Below, piece after piece: positions 11,848 to 20,902 of a stretch of 34,860 nt of DNA. Origin of the DNA: Gryganskiella cystojenkinii (taxonomy: Eukaryota; Mortierellomycota; Mortierellomycetes; Mortierellales; Mortierellaceae); contig JAAAIG010000028.1 in assembly GCA_015852425.1 (NCBI GenBank), positions 68,089 to 102,948 on the forward strand, in the 5' to 3' direction. The translations under genes were made by a program, and so were the position numbers. The notes beneath the pieces are model-generated. The model saw only the letters and a program-made list of their open reading frames with translations. It did no database searches and had not been told where the DNA came from. The stretch's first letter is position 1, and each line of letters opens with the position of its first letter.

Positions 11848-12207
11848 GGTGGCCAGGTGTGAAGAGCGAGGGGGTCGTGAGTGTGAAGAAAGTCGGAAAA
11901 TGAGAACCAAGTTGGGCGTTTTTTTAAAAAAAGTTCATTTCTGTGTGACTGCCCTTTCACTCAATGCCCCTGGTTCTAATGGGCGAGCAAAGAGGAGACA
12001 ACCACGACTTTTATTTTCTGCGCGTGTCGTTTGGTTTTCTTTTTTTCGTATTCTCTCGACCTGTACATTCACACACACACACACACTCACACACACACAC
12101 TCTCTCTCTCTCTCTCTCTTTCCTTTGACACACTCGCACTTGTTGACCCGCAGGGGGACGAAATCCAGGAACAAGGAGCAAGAAGAATCAGACCAAAGAA
12201 CGAAGCC
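11848..12207. promoter_or_regulatory. Bidirectional promoter region between RABL6 and FERRY3
   Basis: The start codons of the two divergent genes are 360 bp apart, so both promoters must lie here or overlap. The stretch contains a CA/CT microsatellite at about 12070-12120. I see no clear TATA box. Confidence 0.6.
12070..12120 (+). repeat. (CA)n/(CT)n microsatellite
   Basis: An almost pure CA run interrupted once by CT, passing directly into a CT run, about 50 bp long. It lies 90-140 bp upstream of the FERRY3 start, probably in its leader or core promoter. Confidence 0.9.
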
Positions 12208-13124
12208 ATGGACACTCGACAGATGGCCCTCGAGAAGGTCTCTCATCCCATTCACATTCGCTTCTCATACCCTCCTTTCCCGAACGCAGACCTTCGGACC
12301 ATCGAGGTCGACTTGCCCGAGGGTGCCCTACTGCTGGATGCCATTCGACAAGTGTGCATTGAACATCACATCCCCGTCTACTTGGAACATTCTCTCCTCT
12401 CCACCGCCGAGAGCGTCATTCATTCTACAAGGAGGAGCTTTGTCAGCGAGGAGACCAGGAAGGCCAACGAGATCCTTTTCTCCTCCCACAAGAACAAGAG
12501 CGCTCATCCTGATAACAAGACCGACAGGGATACTACTCCTAAAGAAGATACTGAGGACCTGGACGATGAACTGCTCCAGCTTCAACAAGCCATGATCCAA
12601 AATTACCGGAGCCACACCAGCCAGTTCCATACCCAGCCAGAAGAGGTGAATGAGAATCCCTTTTTTTTTATCGTTTTGACTGCGCGCGTTCTTTCCCCTA
12701 ATCTTTATCATTTGCATGCATGCACGCATGCATTGCCTGAGCCTGAAAGCTAACGAAACCTTCTATGTTTCGTATAAAAAAACAACAACATAGAATCTCT
12801 TTCCTGAGGCGTATCATACCCTTATTCACTCGCCTATACCCTCACTTTTTGACGCCATTCTGGATTTGGAACGGGATTATGCTGGAGAAGTCGATGCGCT
12901 CTTGAGTGCTAGGGACGCAGAGATCAACGATATTCAAGCCAGGTTAGATTCATATGACATTCACTTTTTTGACTGGAAAACAGCAGTGAAACAAAGACTG
13001 ATCGGAAACGACCGCGCTCTTTTTGTAATAGGCATAATAACGCTCTTATCAATGAAGCAAACCAGCGAGGACATCAACATCTTAAGACTCGATATGTCGA
13101 GGTAAACGACGGGTCTATTTCTCT

Positions 13125-13171
<47 letters not shown>

Positions 13172-15747
13172 ATTCAGCGTCGAATTAATCCGATTTGGTC
13201 TCTCTTTTCCTTGACATGATTAGAGGATGCAAGTGGCACAGGCAACATGGAATAGTCAACTGGACGATCTGCAGACCTTTCAGCGGTCGAAATACCAAGA
13301 GTTCATATTGGAATTGTACGCGATCTATAAGCGTCGGGAAATTAATCTTCCAGGATCAAAAGGGAAAGGACCAGCAGCAAGCGAAACGACTGAGAACGGA
13401 CCTCTGGATGGCAAGGATATGGTGGCAGAGGCTATGAAGACGATCGGGGGACGGCGGTCCAACATGGTTGGAACACCCCCGCCTCGCGTACCACCAAAAG
13501 CCGTAGAGGCAGAAGCTGACAAAGATTTACCACCAGCACCTTCTGCTTCCCAATCGGAACTTACGCCAGTACCGGCGCCTGCGCCACCACCACCTGTTGT
13601 CCAACCAGTTGCCGTCGAGGAAGCGCCGCCTCCACCACCTCCGCCAAAGGAAGATGTCGAGTTGAACAACATGATCAAATCTATCCTAGAGATGGGATTC
13701 GATGTCGAACAGGCCAAGGGTGCACTCTTGATCGCTAACAGGAACATGGTAACCTACCAGTTTTTAACCACAACATGAAATCGGAAACGTGTTGACGAGG
13801 CGCTACTGTTTGCTGACAAACTTTTGTTTATGTTGTTCTGCTCTATAGGACCACGCCGTCAACTTGCTTCTAGAACAGCCCGAAAACATCCCTCGGTTGG
13901 TCCTGGCAAAACAAAAAGTCGATGCCATGAAGGAGAACGCACGACAAAAAGCCCGTGCTCAGTCATCTCCTCAGCCACCACAACAACTACCTCAGCAGTC
14001 TTCTGCTCCAACCGTCATCCACCCCTCCATGGCCAACAACGCGACCCCAGCGCAGGTCAACCCAGCACTTGCTCAGCCTCAGGCAGAACGACCTCTGAAC
14101 CGATCAGCATCCGTCTCCTCGCCCAGACCTCATATCCCAGGTGTTACTCAATCCGGACCTGGAACACCTGTTCAAAAACCTTGGTCGCCATTACCGTTTT
14201 TCCAACAGCAAAAGAATGCGCTCTTGACCAACAATACGAACCCATCGGTCAAGAAATTTGGAGGTTGGTTAAACAAGGCGATCGAAAACCTTGGTCTGGA
14301 CGATGATTTCGAGTAAGGTTTATGCCCTCACTGTCGCATTCTTTTTATATTTTCTTATGAAAAATTAATATGCGGATATGCGGACTGACCTGTTGTTTAT
14401 ACTACCCGTCCGTTATATTTCCAGTGGCAGTCAAGCACATAGACGAAGTGTCTCTGGACCGCAAGGGTATCTACCATTCCAACAATCGAATCTCGCGGAG
14501 TCCTTTACGGTATCTTTGGGGAGTAGTCATTCCAAGGTCACACATAACCTCAAGCTTATGGTCTCGGATCCAGCTCTGGTGTTCCCAACGCATCGAGTGA
14601 AATCCGAGCGAGATGACGCGATTCATGCCCAGACGGCTTCGTCATTGTATGGACACAACTTAACAGGGTTGGTACAGTTGGTGAATATTCAGGATTGGGC
14701 GAAATACAAGAGCGGTCAAGTCTGTCACCAAGGTGAGAACAGCATTCATGGCGGAGAAAATTATGCAGTGTTTTCGCCCGAGTCATATCCCATCACTTTT
14801 TTTCTTACCTATTCGTTAATGTCATTGGTTTTTTTATTTTTATTGTAGAGTTCTTTGAGGCCTGTCAAACCAGCACGGAGTTGCATTTCGATACGGTCGA
14901 GAAGCAGCTCGAAGCCATGGAGGAAGAAATGCCGCTGGATGGATCTACAATCCAGGAGGGAGATTTCATCCTGACACGGCATTCCAACCTGCCCATGATC
15001 CATGTCGTTTTCCACCTCTTTTACGGACAAGCAGCACCGATCGCATCTTCTGAGGATGAATCAATAACGACAATTGCAACACAACAGGCGCCGACTTTTA
15101 GTCAGTCATCGGATTTTGTCCCGAAACCAGATTTTTTGACGGGACTTCGTAACATTCTACGAGCGGCTCACCGATACGATATTACAATGTTGTCGCTCCC
15201 ATTCCTGATGATGCCCGAGTCCTTTGAGAACTTGCTCGGATTGCAATCAGTATCAACTTTGCCTACGAGAGGAGGACAGCATCAGCACCATCCCAGTGGA
15301 TCCCAATCCAACAGCCGAAACTCGTATGGGTCCCCGACCATGAATGCGGCTTCGACGTCGTCCGCGACGTCCTCGCCTTCAGTCTCCTCTCTGTCCTCAT
15401 TTTCGACCGCATCCTCTCAACATCAACAACAACTTCTTCTTCAACAACAACAGCAACCACAACAGCAACAGCAGCAGCAGCAGCAACAACAAGGACCGAT
15501 TTCTGATCAAGCACGGAAGGACCTTCACCGACGGGCCGAGACACTCCTTCGACATTTAAAGTCGTTTTTGATGGATAATGCGCGCCAGGTGAAACAAGTC
15601 GGGAACCAAGGAAGTGAAGCAGAAAAATTCCGGGCGAGTCAGGGAGGCGATGTGAAGGTGGTTCAGTTTCTATTGCCGAAACAGACTAGTGATGATATGT
15701 TTCGAAATTATCGGGCTTTGCTCTTGAATGTCTTTGGAGGCGCGTAA
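12208..15747 (+). CDS. FERRY3: FERRY3 (C12orf4) homologue with an inserted UBA domain
   Basis: Seven exons: 12208-12645, 12794-12942, 13032-13101, 13224-13748, 13849-14312, 14425-14732, 14849-15747; 950 residues against about 550 in human C12orf4. FERRY3 is a subunit of the five-part FERRY complex, a Rab5 effector that links mRNA and ribosomes to early endosomes in human cells. Matching blocks, compared from memory: FPEAYHTLIHSP (149-160), ARDAEINDIQARH, SQLDDLQTFQRSKYQEFILE (coiled coil), LAESFTVSLGS (about 571), EGDFILTRHSNLPMIHVVFHL (688-708), TGLRNILRAAHRYDIT, VVQFLLPKQTSDDMF near the end. Between the coiled coil and the C-terminal domain lies an insertion: proline-rich linkers flanking a UBA-like domain (about 364-404, core ILEMGFDVEQAKGALLIANR, then DHAVNLLLEQ), split by intron 4. 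A Gln-rich tract sits at about 843-867. Fungal function is unknown; an endosomal, ubiquitin-linked role is inference. Confidence 0.88.
13129..13168 (+). repeat. (CT)n microsatellite in FERRY3 intron 3
   Basis: About 20 uninterrupted CT units inside the intron 13102-13223. It forms part of the intron's pyrimidine-rich sequence but lies well upstream of the acceptor at 13223. Confidence 0.9.
15421..15492 (+). repeat. CAA/CAG repeat encoding a poly-Gln tract in FERRY3
   Basis: A mixed CAA/CAG run with a few CTT and CCA codons encodes a Gln-rich stretch (about residues 843-867), bordered by a Ser-rich segment. The codons are mixed, which usually means lower expansion tendency than pure CAG. Confidence 0.9.
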
Positions 15748-16790
15748 TAATCGTCTGTCAAGAGGATTGAAAACAAAACGAACAAAAAAAAGCATTGACG
15801 GGTATCAACATTAGTGGACATCTTAAGTGCCCAAAAATAAAGTTCGGCAAAAGTCGCAACCGCGTTCGTGTCCCAGCAAACGTTGTTGGGAAGTGAAGAT
15901 AAACTAGTGGTTAGGGAGAAATGGTCAGGAGCGGTGGGCGTCTTCGTGAAAAAAGATCGTCATCGTCTTTATTGTACAGTGGCCAAAAGATTGACTGGAA
16001 AAAGAAAGAGTACTCCCTTGGGCTTTGGTCAAGAACGGCAGTCTCTATCAAGTGACACTTCGACAAGAGCGTATTGTACTGCAAAGCGGAGAGTCCCAGA
16101 AACTGAATTAGTCTTTCAGAGTCACCCACCCCTCAGCACAATACTCCTTCGTTTCACTCTGAAGTTTATTAACCAGCGGTCTCACTATTTGGTTATCGCT
16201 ATCTTGGCCTGCTCTCAGTCAACTGTTTTTCAACAATTGTGCAGAGGCGCGCCACGAGCAAGCGGCGGGCCTTCGTGCCCACCCAATCCATTACCTGCTT
16301 TGAAAAGAAACCCTAAGGTCGACGACTGCATCATCCAACCAATACCAGAACTGACTCCCAAAGCCCCCTTCCGCATCTAGCCTCTTCAATCAAGAAGAAC
16401 CTTAAGCTATCCAGCATTCAGTGGGTCACATCGTCCTGATATTGATTGTGGAAAGAGGAGAAAAGAGATGCAGTGCCCGACAAAGCAGCGAAGACTTGGT
16501 ACCCACCCACCCTCTCCCAGGTAGAATGAACTCAAAAGCAAAGAGAGCAATTGTCCAACATTCACTCTCTTGTCCCAAGCCTTCTCACTCACCATTATAC
16601 GAAGTGAAAAGGGATTACCGGCAAGGAGTAAGACCAGCAGTATGTGAGAGTGCGCAAGGGAGGGTTGTGAAGAATGGTTGTGTGGGAATGATTGTTTGAT
16701 GGAAGGATGGAAGGAGAGGAAACGAAGACAACAATGAATTAAATGGGAGTGTTTGCCACCTTTGTCGCGCAGCATTTCAAATTGTTACAG
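15748..16790. other. Intergenic, no supported gene
   Basis: About 1 kb after FERRY3. It contains the probable FERRY3 poly(A) signal at 15836. Open frames occur (for example 15868-16380 plus) but have no recognisable domain, a random-looking composition and no splice continuation. The right part may once have held the 5' part of the LRR-like fragment that follows. Confidence 0.45.
15836..15841 (+). terminator. Probable FERRY3 polyadenylation signal
   Basis: AATAAA 89 nt downstream of the FERRY3 stop codon, in the context CCAAAAATAAAGTTC. Confidence 0.55.
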
Positions 16791-17277
16791 ATTCGCTGGA
16801 GACAGATCGTTCCCGATCGTCCAATGGCATCGAGAAGATCTAGAACAACAACAAAAACAACCTCAGCATCGCGTCTATTCTCAACTTGGCCCCCTGACTA
16901 ATCTACGGGAGTTGATGTTGAGCCATGGTCGCAACAGTCGGGGGTCGACAACCCCAAGATTATTACCATTGAACCAGCAACTCCATGTTTCGCTTACGAC
17001 CACAGCACAATTTATCTGTTTGTCTTTCTCCTTGTCGTCAGGACTCAGTTTGCTATCGGACTTGAAGTTCATGACGCTGTTGGACGTGAGCGACACTGCT
17101 CACAAAATCGGCATCAAGGAACTTTGGTGGTTCCACATCAACTGGCCGATGCTGAAAGTGATCGTTGGGCTGTTGGACTGTGTGGGGGTCTTGATTCCTC
17201 AGAAAGAACGGGTTGAGATTGAGAAGGCAGTTCGAGCCTGGTTGGCTATGTACACCAAGGGTATTGGATCTTGGTAA
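16791..17277 (+). pseudogene. C-terminal fragment of an F-box/LRR-type gene
   Basis: One open frame follows a good acceptor (ATTGTTACAG ending at 16790) and runs to TAA. It contains LRR-like pieces LGPLTNLRELML and LSLLSDLKFMTLLDVSD, then HKIGIKELWWFHINWPMLKV, which is the style of the terminal repeats of F-box/LRR proteins expanded in Mortierella-like fungi (from memory). No F-box, no upstream LRR exons and no credible start codon are visible in the kilobase before it, so it is probably a remnant of a larger gene. It could instead be the last exon of a gene whose other exons I fail to see. A perfect inverted repeat spans its stop codon. Confidence 0.4.
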
Positions 17278-17318
17278 TACTATGGCAACAAGCCCGTCCC
17301 CTTGATCCAATACCCTTG
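17256..17318. repeat. Perfect 15-bp inverted repeat
   Basis: CAAGGGTATTGGATC at 17256-17270 is matched exactly by its reverse complement at 17304-17318, with a 33-nt loop. The left arm encodes the last residues of the LRR-like fragment and the loop contains its TAA stop. Confidence 0.85.
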
Positions 17319-17973
17319 AGGTACCGGCTGTTTCGTTCTTGTCCTTTGATTCGATTGTCCTGAAAAGGTTGTGATTGTCGAGGGCAAATCCTCTTTGTTT
17401 TCCTCGGTCAACTTCGATATTCATGACAGTTGCCTTGGTCATTTCTGTTTCATTTCGCCTTTATGTTGTCTTGCGATTTCTTGTTCTTGTTTTTCGTCTT
17501 GTTTGTGTCGCCTCGCTTGTTCATTTGCCTTGTCAGTTTCGCGTTTTCGTTTTGTTTTCATCTTTCGATAAAACGCTGATCATCAATTATTATACTCTAA
17601 TCATTTTAACTATCCCATCTTTTCTTCAAATCTCTTGGTGGGCACGCGCGAGTTGTCCACCAAGTCCACAACCTTATTGTACGCAAGGGAAAAAACTCGT
17701 TAACAACGCACAGATGTCTCTTGGTCATTCTGTGGTCATTCTCAGTTCGGCCTTGGACCCAGTCCTTTTTCGAATTAAATCGAATAACACGCCGTGCTTC
17801 CTGGACTTAATTATTTGTATGTTCTTCTAATTGAAGCTGAGTAATTCATCTCTTCTTCTTCTTCCACGCAGTCCCACGCGACGAACCTGAATTAGCATTC
17901 TTCTTCTCGCTCCTCTTCTCCATACCTCTCTGCAGCACGAACCTGGCCCGTTGTCCAAGACTCAACGTCAAAC
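17319..17973. other. Intergenic and probable 5' leader of the SANT-like gene
   Basis: About 650 bp, T-rich, with pyrimidine tracts (TCTTCTTCTTCTTCC near 17850) and no domain-bearing frame. The right end probably carries the promoter and leader of the gene starting at 17974. Confidence 0.45.
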
Positions 17974-19010
17974 ATGTCTACGCCACAGCAGAAAATACAG
18001 CCACGTCAAATTGAACTCTCGAGTCAGCCATCAACTTCGAGTTCGACACCCTTTTCGACTGCTACTGCTGCAGAGCCCTTGCCATTGGCAGGACTTAAGG
18101 CATCTTCATTCTGGGTCCAGAAAGGAATGTCAACTTTTTTCGACTGGCTCACTGACCCAGACAATTACGTACGATTAACCAACAAAAACCCACTGCCTGG
18201 ACAGACACGAGCGGACGTTCACCAAGAGATTGCAAAACTGGTTAATGAGAAGCATGGAACTGAGTGGACAGAATCGCAGGTCAAAAGCAAGATCATGTAC
18301 GCAAAGAAGCTGTATCGCGAAGCTGCGGCGCTCAACTCCACTGGCGGGGGTGTGCTTGAGAAACAAGAAGAGATTTGCCCTCTTTTCAATCGACTACATG
18401 CTATTTTTGCTGATAGTCTTTCATTAGCTCCTCGTCTTCGGGAATCTGGCGTCAGACCATGGGAGAGTGCTAGTTTAATCTCCTCGGAAGAGGACAGCGA
18501 CCTGGAAGGATCTAACAATATATCCGATACAGGTATGGATTTATAACTGGTGCTTGTACTCTACGTGACTTTGAATCTTTTGAGAATATCTCTTAAAACC
18601 TTTCTCTTCGGGTCGTTTTAGATGCGAGCGCATTACTTCCCAACAAACGAAGAAAAAAAGAACGCATGGAGTTCAAGATTCATCAGATATCTGGTTGGCA
18701 ACATAACAAGAATGAACACGACGTAAGGTCAAGGGAACGTGCAATAGCACTGCGGGAGGTTGGTTTTGCTGAGAGGATGATCCAGCTCCGGGACGAGGCA
18801 AACCGGGAGTTGGAAAAGCTCCGGGCACTGTTTCGAGAGGAGATGGCCTCCGAACGAAGTGAAATCAGGCAAGATAGGGCAGACCTCAGGCAAGATAGGG
18901 CAGACCTCAGACGAGACAGAGAGGAATTCAAGAAGGAGCGCGATGATCTCAAAACTGAGAATGCGGAACTGAAAAAAGAGCTTTCTTTGAGATTGGCAAA
19001 AACTCAATAG
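17974..19010 (+). CDS. Orphan protein, SANT/Myb-like domain plus coiled coil
   Basis: Two exons, 17974-18532 and 18622-19010, give 315 residues; the join GAT ACA G | AT GCG restores frame. Residues about 48-145 (FWVQKGMSTFFDWLTDPDNY, then KNPLPGQTRADVHQEIAKLV and ESQVKSKIMYAKKLYREA) look like the SANT/MADF-type DNA-binding module found in large lineage-specific families of early-diverging fungi, some linked to transposons; I cannot name a Pfam family with certainty. An acidic Ser-rich linker leads to a basic NKRRKKER and a long charged coiled coil to the C-terminus. The coiled coil contains an exact 21-nt duplication (18867-18908) encoding RQDRADL twice. Function is unknown; a DNA-binding oligomer is inferred from layout. 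The ATG is preceded by a short pyrimidine-rich leader. Confidence 0.75.
18867..18908 (+). repeat. Exact 21-nt tandem duplication (one coiled-coil heptad)
   Basis: Two identical 21-nt units (18867-18887, 18888-18908), each encoding RQDRADL, followed by a diverged unit encoding RRDREEF. The unit length equals one heptad, so the coiled-coil register is preserved. Confidence 0.95.
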
Positions 19011-19462
19011 TGGCATTAAAATCTGCTTCTATATCTATCCACATTGAAGCACCCATCCCTTCAGTTTATCTCTCCTCGCTTTGCTCTCTCCTTGGTGTTG
19101 TTCTCGCTCCCATCATCCACTTCCACTACTGGGACTCCAAAATATTTACTTGGTGGAAAGAAGTGGAGCATAGGGGTTCGCTGAGAGGAATTTTCATGCT
19201 CTTTAGCAGCTTGTATGAGCGCAAGTTCAATTCGCTCAATGAGGCGTTGGTGCTCGATCGGTCGACGACGAGGGGGCATCAAAGGAGAGAGTAGGAGCGT
19301 ACTCCCGCTACTGCTGAAATGTCCTTTTTCTGCTGGGAATTTTTTTTTTTCATCCTTGGGAGTTTTCCAACTGAAAGCTAAAAATTTCAGAATTCTTTTG
19401 GTGTCAGTGACAAACCCACTTTGGGCGAAGCTCACCGTTTTGGGCAAGTAAACAATCGATGT
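19011..19462. other. Intergenic, no supported gene
   Basis: About 450 bp downstream of the SANT-like gene. It contains short T-rich frames but nothing with domain character. Confidence 0.4.
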
Positions 19463-19639
19463 CCGCCTTCAGTTGTATGGTAGGATTTCTGAGAGAGCGT
19501 TATTGTCCTCCGCCCAATTGACCTCCGCCTTCAAATGCATGGTTGCATGATCGGATGTTGGATATCTGAGAGAACCAGTTGTTGTCCTCCGTGCAATTCA
19601 CCTCCGCCTTCAAAGACTTGGATATCTGGGAGAGACGCT
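19463..19639 (+). repeat. Three degenerate tandem repeat copies
   Basis: Units begin at 19463, 19525 and 19604 with CCGCCTTCA. Copies 1 and 2 (62 and 79 bp) share a TCTGAGAGA block, then TTGTCCTCC and CAATT before ACCT. Copy 3 is truncated after GGATATCTGGGAGAGACG. Copy 2 carries an insertion of about 17 bp. The array ends 45 bp before the TATA box of the next gene. Confidence 0.7.
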
Positions 19640-19684
19640 AGCTTTAGACCTTTTTTGCAGGGTCCATTTTGGAGATCAAAAGTC

Positions 19685-19691
19685 TATATAA
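19685..19691 (+). promoter_or_regulatory. TATA box of the small gene at 19768
   Basis: TATATAA in the context GTCTATATAAGAACG, 83 bp upstream of the ATG. It lies immediately after the tandem repeat array. Confidence 0.55.
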
Positions 19692-19767
19692 GAACGAGGT
19701 GGCTTTTTGTTTTCTTTCGCTCTTTCCTTTTCTTCCCACACCTTCATTCCTCTTCCCTCCCCCCAAG

Positions 19768-20166
19768 ATGGTGAAAGAATACTCGGAGACGTGTTTGAAG
19801 CAGGCCATGGCCTTTGCTATGATTCTTTCCGAGCACGGAGTAGAGGATATCTCAGTACGTCTAATTGATAGCTTGATGGATGTTCTGCAAGGCAACGTCG
19901 GCAATGAAAAGAAGTCTTCCTCCCCTTTGAGCTCAGACAGACCAATGCGGCGTTGTCGGCCCTCCCGTTTTGCTTCAAGTCGTCGTTCTCTCTCACCTGC
20001 CTGCAAGGTCCTCCCTCCTTCTTCGTCTTCTTCTGTCGTCGTCTCTGATCCCTTCCTCTTCCTTGATCGTGAGAAGGAGGGCGACTTTAACGCTGAGAGC
20101 GAAGAAACGTATATGACATCCATCAGCATCGTCGAGGAACGGCTTGACAAAAAAAGTTTATTTTGA
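19768..20166 (+). CDS. Small orphan protein, function unknown
   Basis: Single exon, 132 residues. A TATA box at 19685, a pyrimidine-rich leader, the start context CCCCCAAGATGG and an AATAAA 24 nt after the stop together make a compact transcription unit. The first 45 residues look helical and amphipathic (CLKQAMAFAMILSEHGVEDI, then RLIDSLMDVLQG); a basic/Ser-rich stretch and an acidic C-terminal part follow. I recognise no family. A longer open frame runs antisense (20267-19644), but its composition mirrors this gene and it lacks comparable promoter and poly(A) signals. Confidence 0.55.
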   Translation: MVKEYSETCLKQAMAFAMILSEHGVEDISVRLIDSLMDVLQGNVGNEKKSSSPLSSDRPMRRCRPSRFASSRRSLSPACKVLPPSSSSSVVVSDPFLFLDREKEGDFNAESEETYMTSISIVEERLDKKSLF

Positions 20167-20902
20167 TGTGTACCCTCTTCTCTGTCATCAATAAATATAT
20201 CTCCTGGACATTTGAAGAATACTGCCATAGTTTTCCAGAGTGAAGAGGGCTTAACGGGCGTCTCCAAGGATTAGCTTCCTGTGCGTGCACTCTCTCTTTT
20301 TTTGCATGCACTTATTTCAATTATTCTCCTCCGTTTGATTCTAAGGATGACAAGTTCTATCCCAAGTACAGCACAGTAACCAAAAAAAAGTAAAGTAACG
20401 TAAAGTAAAGTAAAAAGAGGTATTCTATAATATCTTTTTAGCATTGGTGTTTTTATTCATTCGTTGAGAAATGGTATGCAATAAAAATAAAATGAAATAG
20501 AGTGGTCAAAGAATGAGGCGTAAAGGAGAGAAAACGAAAGAATAGACAATGATGGAGGAAGAGGAGAAGTGGGGTATGAGTGTGGGGGGCATGGAAGGAG
20601 GCATTTATAGAAGGGCTATGCAGTACAAAAAGGAAAATCTATCCAAGTGGGGATCTACGATGAAATAATGAAAAAATATACAGGTTGTGATGGATACAAA
20701 CAATAATAAAAATGCAAAGGCCCAGTCATTAAAGGTAAGAGCTGTACAGATGAAAAATAAGATGCACGGGAGTGGAGTATGCACAAAAAGGTTGATTGGG
20801 GGGAAAGAGTAAAGGGTTTCAAAAGGGTACAGTGGGCAGGAAGTGGTCATTGATGGGGATATTCGTAAAAAAAACTCGTTGCAACAAAAAAAAAACAGGA
20901 TG
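20167..20902. other. Intergenic: convergent 3' regions
   Basis: This stretch holds the 3' end of the small gene and the 3' UTR of the MYB gene reading leftwards. A short (GTAAA)n-like run lies near 20388-20415, and a minus-strand AATAAA (20457-20452) could end the MYB transcript. No gene is seen. Confidence 0.5.
20190..20195 (+). terminator. Polyadenylation signal of the small gene
   Basis: AATAAA within ATCAATAAATATATC, 24 nt after the stop codon of the gene at 19768. Confidence 0.5.

Noticed and set aside
13325..13747. 140-residue Gly/Ala-rich minus-strand frame
   Set aside because: It is the mirror of the proline-rich linker of FERRY3.
15868..16380. 170-residue plus-strand frame after FERRY3
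   Set aside because: No domain, random-looking composition, no splice sites extending it and no promoter elements. Kept as intergenic.
19644..20267. 207-residue open frame antisense to the small gene at 19768
   Set aside because: It covers the opposite strand of a unit with its own TATA box, leader and AATAAA. Its Ser/Arg/Lys-rich composition mirrors the sense strand, and no domain is visible.
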